A stretch of DNA of 23,056 bases from a virus. The stretch lies in IMG/VR virus record IMGVR_UViG_3300044977_000009, positions 1-23,056 of that record; one strand, written 5' to 3'. The translations under genes were made by a program, and so were the position numbers. The stretch's first letter is position 1, and each line of letters starts with the position of its first letter. Below the pieces are notes generated by a model that did no database searches, was not told the DNA's origin, and was given only the letters and a program-made list of their open reading frames with translations. Of the stretch, positions 20,714-23,056 are shown piece after piece.

Positions 20714-21886
20714 TTATCGTGATGTCGGAGAAAGTAGTTTGTACAGGTCCATGACCTTTGCCGTGGTCCCGGCCGGCACAACTTCCGTTGTTCCTGTCGG
20801 GGCAAGCTGGTAAGTCCCAGCCGGAAGGCTTGCGGAGATTGATATTGTCGGGAAATTCGTCGGCACAGGTGGCAGTGGCGGAACCGGTGGAACAGGCGGC
20901 ACTGGAGGAACAGGAGGGGTTGGCGGGTCCGGTGGAGTTGGAGGTGTAGGAGGGGCTGTTCCTGCCGTGATCCAGATTGCCTCGGTCCCGAACGAGTCAG
21001 CGCCATACTTGATCCAGAACGATCCGTCTCCGTTGATGCCCCAAGTTCCCCATTGATTCAGACCCAAGAAGGCACCCTTGCTGCCATCTCCATTGTCGTG
21101 GTTGTCATCCCAGCCGATGCAAAGAACAGCGTGGTCAACGCCAGTCCCATTTCCTGTCATCGTTCCGTTGGTGTAGTTGTCGCACTCAGAGGCGTCGAAG
21201 GCTACCGAGATCGGGCCAAACTGCACCATGCAGTTCTTGATGTCCTGGGTCGCCGCCACCCCGCTCTCTTGCGCTGGAGTGCAATAGCCCCAGTTGCCGA
21301 CCTTGTAAATCTTCATGCCCGATAGGTCTTTGCACCTGCCAGCAGATGCCGTGTAAGGCCCGTAGGCCGATGCGAGAGGAAGGCCAGCCGTGCGGATATA
21401 CTCGATGACTTGGGCTTCATCTCCTCCATCGCACCCGCCTTGATAGCCACCGCAGTCCAGGCCGCATTGGGTCGATAGCCTGTCGGTGATCTGGATTATT
21501 CCCGCCTTGGCCAGAGCCATCGAAGCCCCGTCCGACGTGGACACACCAAAGCAGTCCCCGCATGATCCTTGATCGTCAGTCGGGAGAACAACGAAGCCTG
21601 GGGCCGTTCGGCAGTTGAAGGCTACGGGAGTGGCCTTTGGAAGCAGCTTGACGCGATGCCGGTTGCGAGCGAAAGCTTCAGCGTGTAGCTTGTCGCGCAC
21701 TTCCTTTGGCGCTGGCTTGTGGCCCCTGTGGTGCTTGCGAATCCTGGCAGGGTCTTTTGGGTCATCGAAGACAAGCTTCGCCTCTTGGCGAGATTCGGCA
21801 TAATCAGGCGCGAACACGGTTCCAAGGAACCACGCCAAAGCCGACACCATGAGCGCTGGTATCCAGTTGTCCCTTACATACTTCAT
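20714..21886 (-). CDS. Papain-family (C1A) cysteine protease, membrane-anchored
   Basis: This 390-residue protein has AAAGGA seven bases before its ATG. Residues 7-27 (NWIPALMVSALAWFLGTVFA) form a signal anchor, so the protease acts outside the cytoplasmic membrane. The catalytic domain spans about 85-308. DQGSCGDCFG at 105-114 supplies oxyanion Gln 106 and nucleophile Cys 112. GCDGGD at 151-156 matches the GCNGG motif of C1A enzymes. His 252 lies in VDHAVLCIGW and Asn 277 in LNQWGTWGINGDG. All key residues are present. A Pro-rich linker (TPPTPPDPPTPPVPPVPP, 313-343) and a small beta tail (345-390) follow. Family members hydrolyse peptide bonds. Substrates could be host envelope proteins or virion parts. 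Confidence 0.93.
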   Translation of the reverse strand: MKYVRDNWIPALMVSALAWFLGTVFAPDYAESRQEAKLVFDDPKDPARIRKHHRGHKPAPKEVRDKLHAEAFARNRHRVKLLPKATPVAFNCRTAPGFVVLPTDDQGSCGDCFGVSTSDGASMALAKAGIIQITDRLSTQCGLDCGGYQGGCDGGDEAQVIEYIRTAGLPLASAYGPYTASAGRCKDLSGMKIYKVGNWGYCTPAQESGVAATQDIKNCMVQFGPISVAFDASECDNYTNGTMTGNGTGVDHAVLCIGWDDNHDNGDGSKGAFLGLNQWGTWGINGDGSFWIKYGADSFGTEAIWITAGTAPPTPPTPPDPPTPPVPPVPPVPPVPPLPPVPTNFPTISISASLPAGTYQLAPTGTTEVVPAGTTAKVMDLYKLLSPTSR

Positions 21887-21913
21887 CTATCAGTCCTTTC
21901 GAAATTGTGTATT

Positions 21914-22906
21914 TTACCTACCGAACATTCTATTGCCTGATCGCTCCAAGTCGCCAAATTCGTCGGAGAGAACGGTATCGCCGCCAGGCACCAGGCCAGT
22001 GGCGTACCCTCCCGTGCCGGCTTCTGCGTGACATGACGCACATTGGTGACTCTTCAAAGGAACGTACCCAAGCGGCCTCTGCTCGGGATCGCGGAAAGCC
22101 ACGTACCTCTCCCACGTCCCGTCTTCGTTCTTCTCGGCGATCCGATGCTCGAAGACCTTCCCTGTCTCCGTGTTACTCAGGATATCCATAAACACAGTTC
22201 CGGTAGGATACCTACGAACGTGGCCTCTGTTGTTCTGGAAGCTTGACCCATTCCAAACTGCGATGTTCGCGATTCCCTGGACGCCACCTTCAGGAATGTA
22301 CCTTCTCAGATCGCTCTTCCATCCGGTCAATCCTACCAACCCTCCGGGAACCTGCCACTTCGCTTCGAGTTGGGATCGTGGAACCGGCGTGATCGAATCT
22401 CTATTATCGGTCACGGCGATTCTCTGGGTATATCGCGCCGGCCTATACCTTCGAATGCCCTTCATGAACGTAATTGACTCAGGCCACGGACCCGCGGCAT
22501 CTTGGTCATCGTCAGCAGCTTCCGCTTGCCTGCCGGATGGCACGAAAGGGGTCGCCGCACGGCTCACCTGCCTTTGTCTCATCAAATTGATCGTCTCGCC
22601 GATCTTTGCGTTGTCAGCGTCCGGCCCAAGACGACGGCCGGCCTGAAGCCAACCCGCCCCATCAGGGATGTAGACCATGATTGACGGCCTTCCTTGGACC
22701 TCCGGGACGTTCTCGCGGTAGGAGGTGATGACTCCGATGATCGCTCTCGCCTTGCAGTCACAGAAGACGACGAGAGGCTTCTTCTGATCGACCGCCGACT
22801 GGCAAATGTCTTGGTACGATCCCCACTTCGGAGCCATATTGGAGTAGTCCGGCTGCGCGTAGGCCACGGAAGCAAGAAGGAGCATGAGCGTGATTGATGT
22901 TTTCAT
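21914..22906 (-). CDS. Exported single-haem c-type cytochrome-like protein
   Basis: The start at ATG 22906 gives a clean signal peptide (MKTSITLMLLLASVAYAQ). ATG 22918 adds four residues. Residues 27-105 look like a thioredoxin-like fold (WGSYQDICQSAVDQKKPLVV, then FCDCKA and MVYIPDGAGW) lacking a CxxC active site, followed by an acidic linker (125-140). The last 100 residues hold TGTVFMDILSNTETGKVFEH, WERYVAFRDP, then CASCH at 289-293, the covalent haem-c site. Met 327 is the nearest candidate second ligand. The haem domain is C-terminal and short. Homologues that I recall are exported planctomycete cytochromes. It needs the host haem-attachment machinery outside the membrane. Electron partner unknown. 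Confidence 0.82.
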   Translation of the reverse strand: MKTSITLMLLLASVAYAQPDYSNMAPKWGSYQDICQSAVDQKKPLVVFCDCKARAIIGVITSYRENVPEVQGRPSIMVYIPDGAGWLQAGRRLGPDADNAKIGETINLMRQRQVSRAATPFVPSGRQAEAADDDQDAAGPWPESITFMKGIRRYRPARYTQRIAVTDNRDSITPVPRSQLEAKWQVPGGLVGLTGWKSDLRRYIPEGGVQGIANIAVWNGSSFQNNRGHVRRYPTGTVFMDILSNTETGKVFEHRIAEKNEDGTWERYVAFRDPEQRPLGYVPLKSHQCASCHAEAGTGGYATGLVPGGDTVLSDEFGDLERSGNRMFGR

Positions 22907-23019
22907 TGCCTGAACCATTTCACGATCTTGTCTATGGAGTCAACGATAAACCAAACCATGCCGAATGACATGAAGGCGATGAACGTTAGGCTGACGGTAA
23001 CGTAGAAAGGATCATCCAT
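22903..23019 (-). CDS. 38-residue single-span membrane peptide
   Basis: ATG 23017-23019 opens MDDPFYVTVSLTFIAFMSFG, followed by MVWFIVDSIDKIVKWFRQ. The hydrophobic helix covers residues 6-27, with an amphipathic basic end. The stop overlaps the ATG of the cytochrome gene as ATGA, suggesting coupled translation. The Shine-Dalgarno is weak. It could help export or anchor the cytochrome, or be a holin-like peptide, and neither can be shown. Confidence 0.6.
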   Translation of the reverse strand: MDDPFYVTVSLTFIAFMSFGMVWFIVDSIDKIVKWFRQ

Positions 23020-23026
23020 TGATCGC

Positions 23027-23056
23027 TCACTGAAGGATTGGGCCGAACACGCGCCA
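23027..23056 (-). CDS. 3' end of an upstream gene (10 codons visible)
   Basis: The frame WRVFGPILQ followed by TGA is open to the window edge and ends eight bases before the ATG of the 38-residue peptide, as expected from the packing of this region. Too short to identify. Confidence 0.35.
   Translation of the reverse strand, partial: WRVFGPILQ

Noticed and set aside
20714-21886. CHAP or NlpC/P60 endolysin
   Set aside because: The QGSCGxC, GCxGG, DHAV and NQWG motifs in this order are those of C1A proteases, not of peptidoglycan hydrolases.

Overview
The window is a stretch of a tailed double-stranded DNA phage genome, or a prophage or assembled viral contig. Every gene I can support lies on the minus strand, so transcription runs from position 23056 towards position 1. 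Genes are packed almost without gaps and many are joined by ATGA or TGATG stop/start overlaps. The anchors are a terminase large subunit (16775-18391) with a clear Walker A, Walker B, coupling motif and nuclease aspartates, and a portal-like protein (13640-15658). The host cannot be read directly. The single-haem cytochrome, the papain-type protease and the short secreted proteins resemble what I know from Planctomycetes, so a planctomycete-type host is my best guess, held with low confidence.

Reading in the direction of transcription, the right-hand block (19397-23056) is unusual for a phage. It holds the end of an unknown gene, a 38-residue membrane peptide, an exported protein with a CASCH c-type haem motif, a membrane-anchored papain-family (C1A) cysteine protease, two unknown proteins, a short protein with a Tat-like N-terminus and a small secreted Cys-containing protein. 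A strong intrinsic terminator (19333-19374) closes it. This cell-envelope cassette is the part most worth follow-up.

The middle block (12638-19323) is packaging and head. It contains a 143-residue unknown, a 43-residue membrane protein, a candidate small terminase, the large terminase, two unknowns, the portal and three small proteins (81, 110 and 95 residues).

The left block (1-12633) is virion exterior and connector genes. It contains an 894-residue Gly-rich protein made of two duplicated modules, two paralogous beta-rich proteins (147 and 264 residues) on either side of a 605-residue polyvalent protein, a 202-residue unknown, a 25-residue membrane peptide, an 874-residue tail-fibre-like protein, several small ORFs, a 393-residue connector-like protein, a small ORF interrupted by an amber codon, a DUF2158/YodC-type protein, a protein carrying an FCCH-like domain, and the start of another virion protein that runs off the window.

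No major capsid protein, endolysin, integrase, polymerase, tRNA, CRISPR array or insertion sequence was recognised. There is no gene-free stretch longer than about 85 bases.
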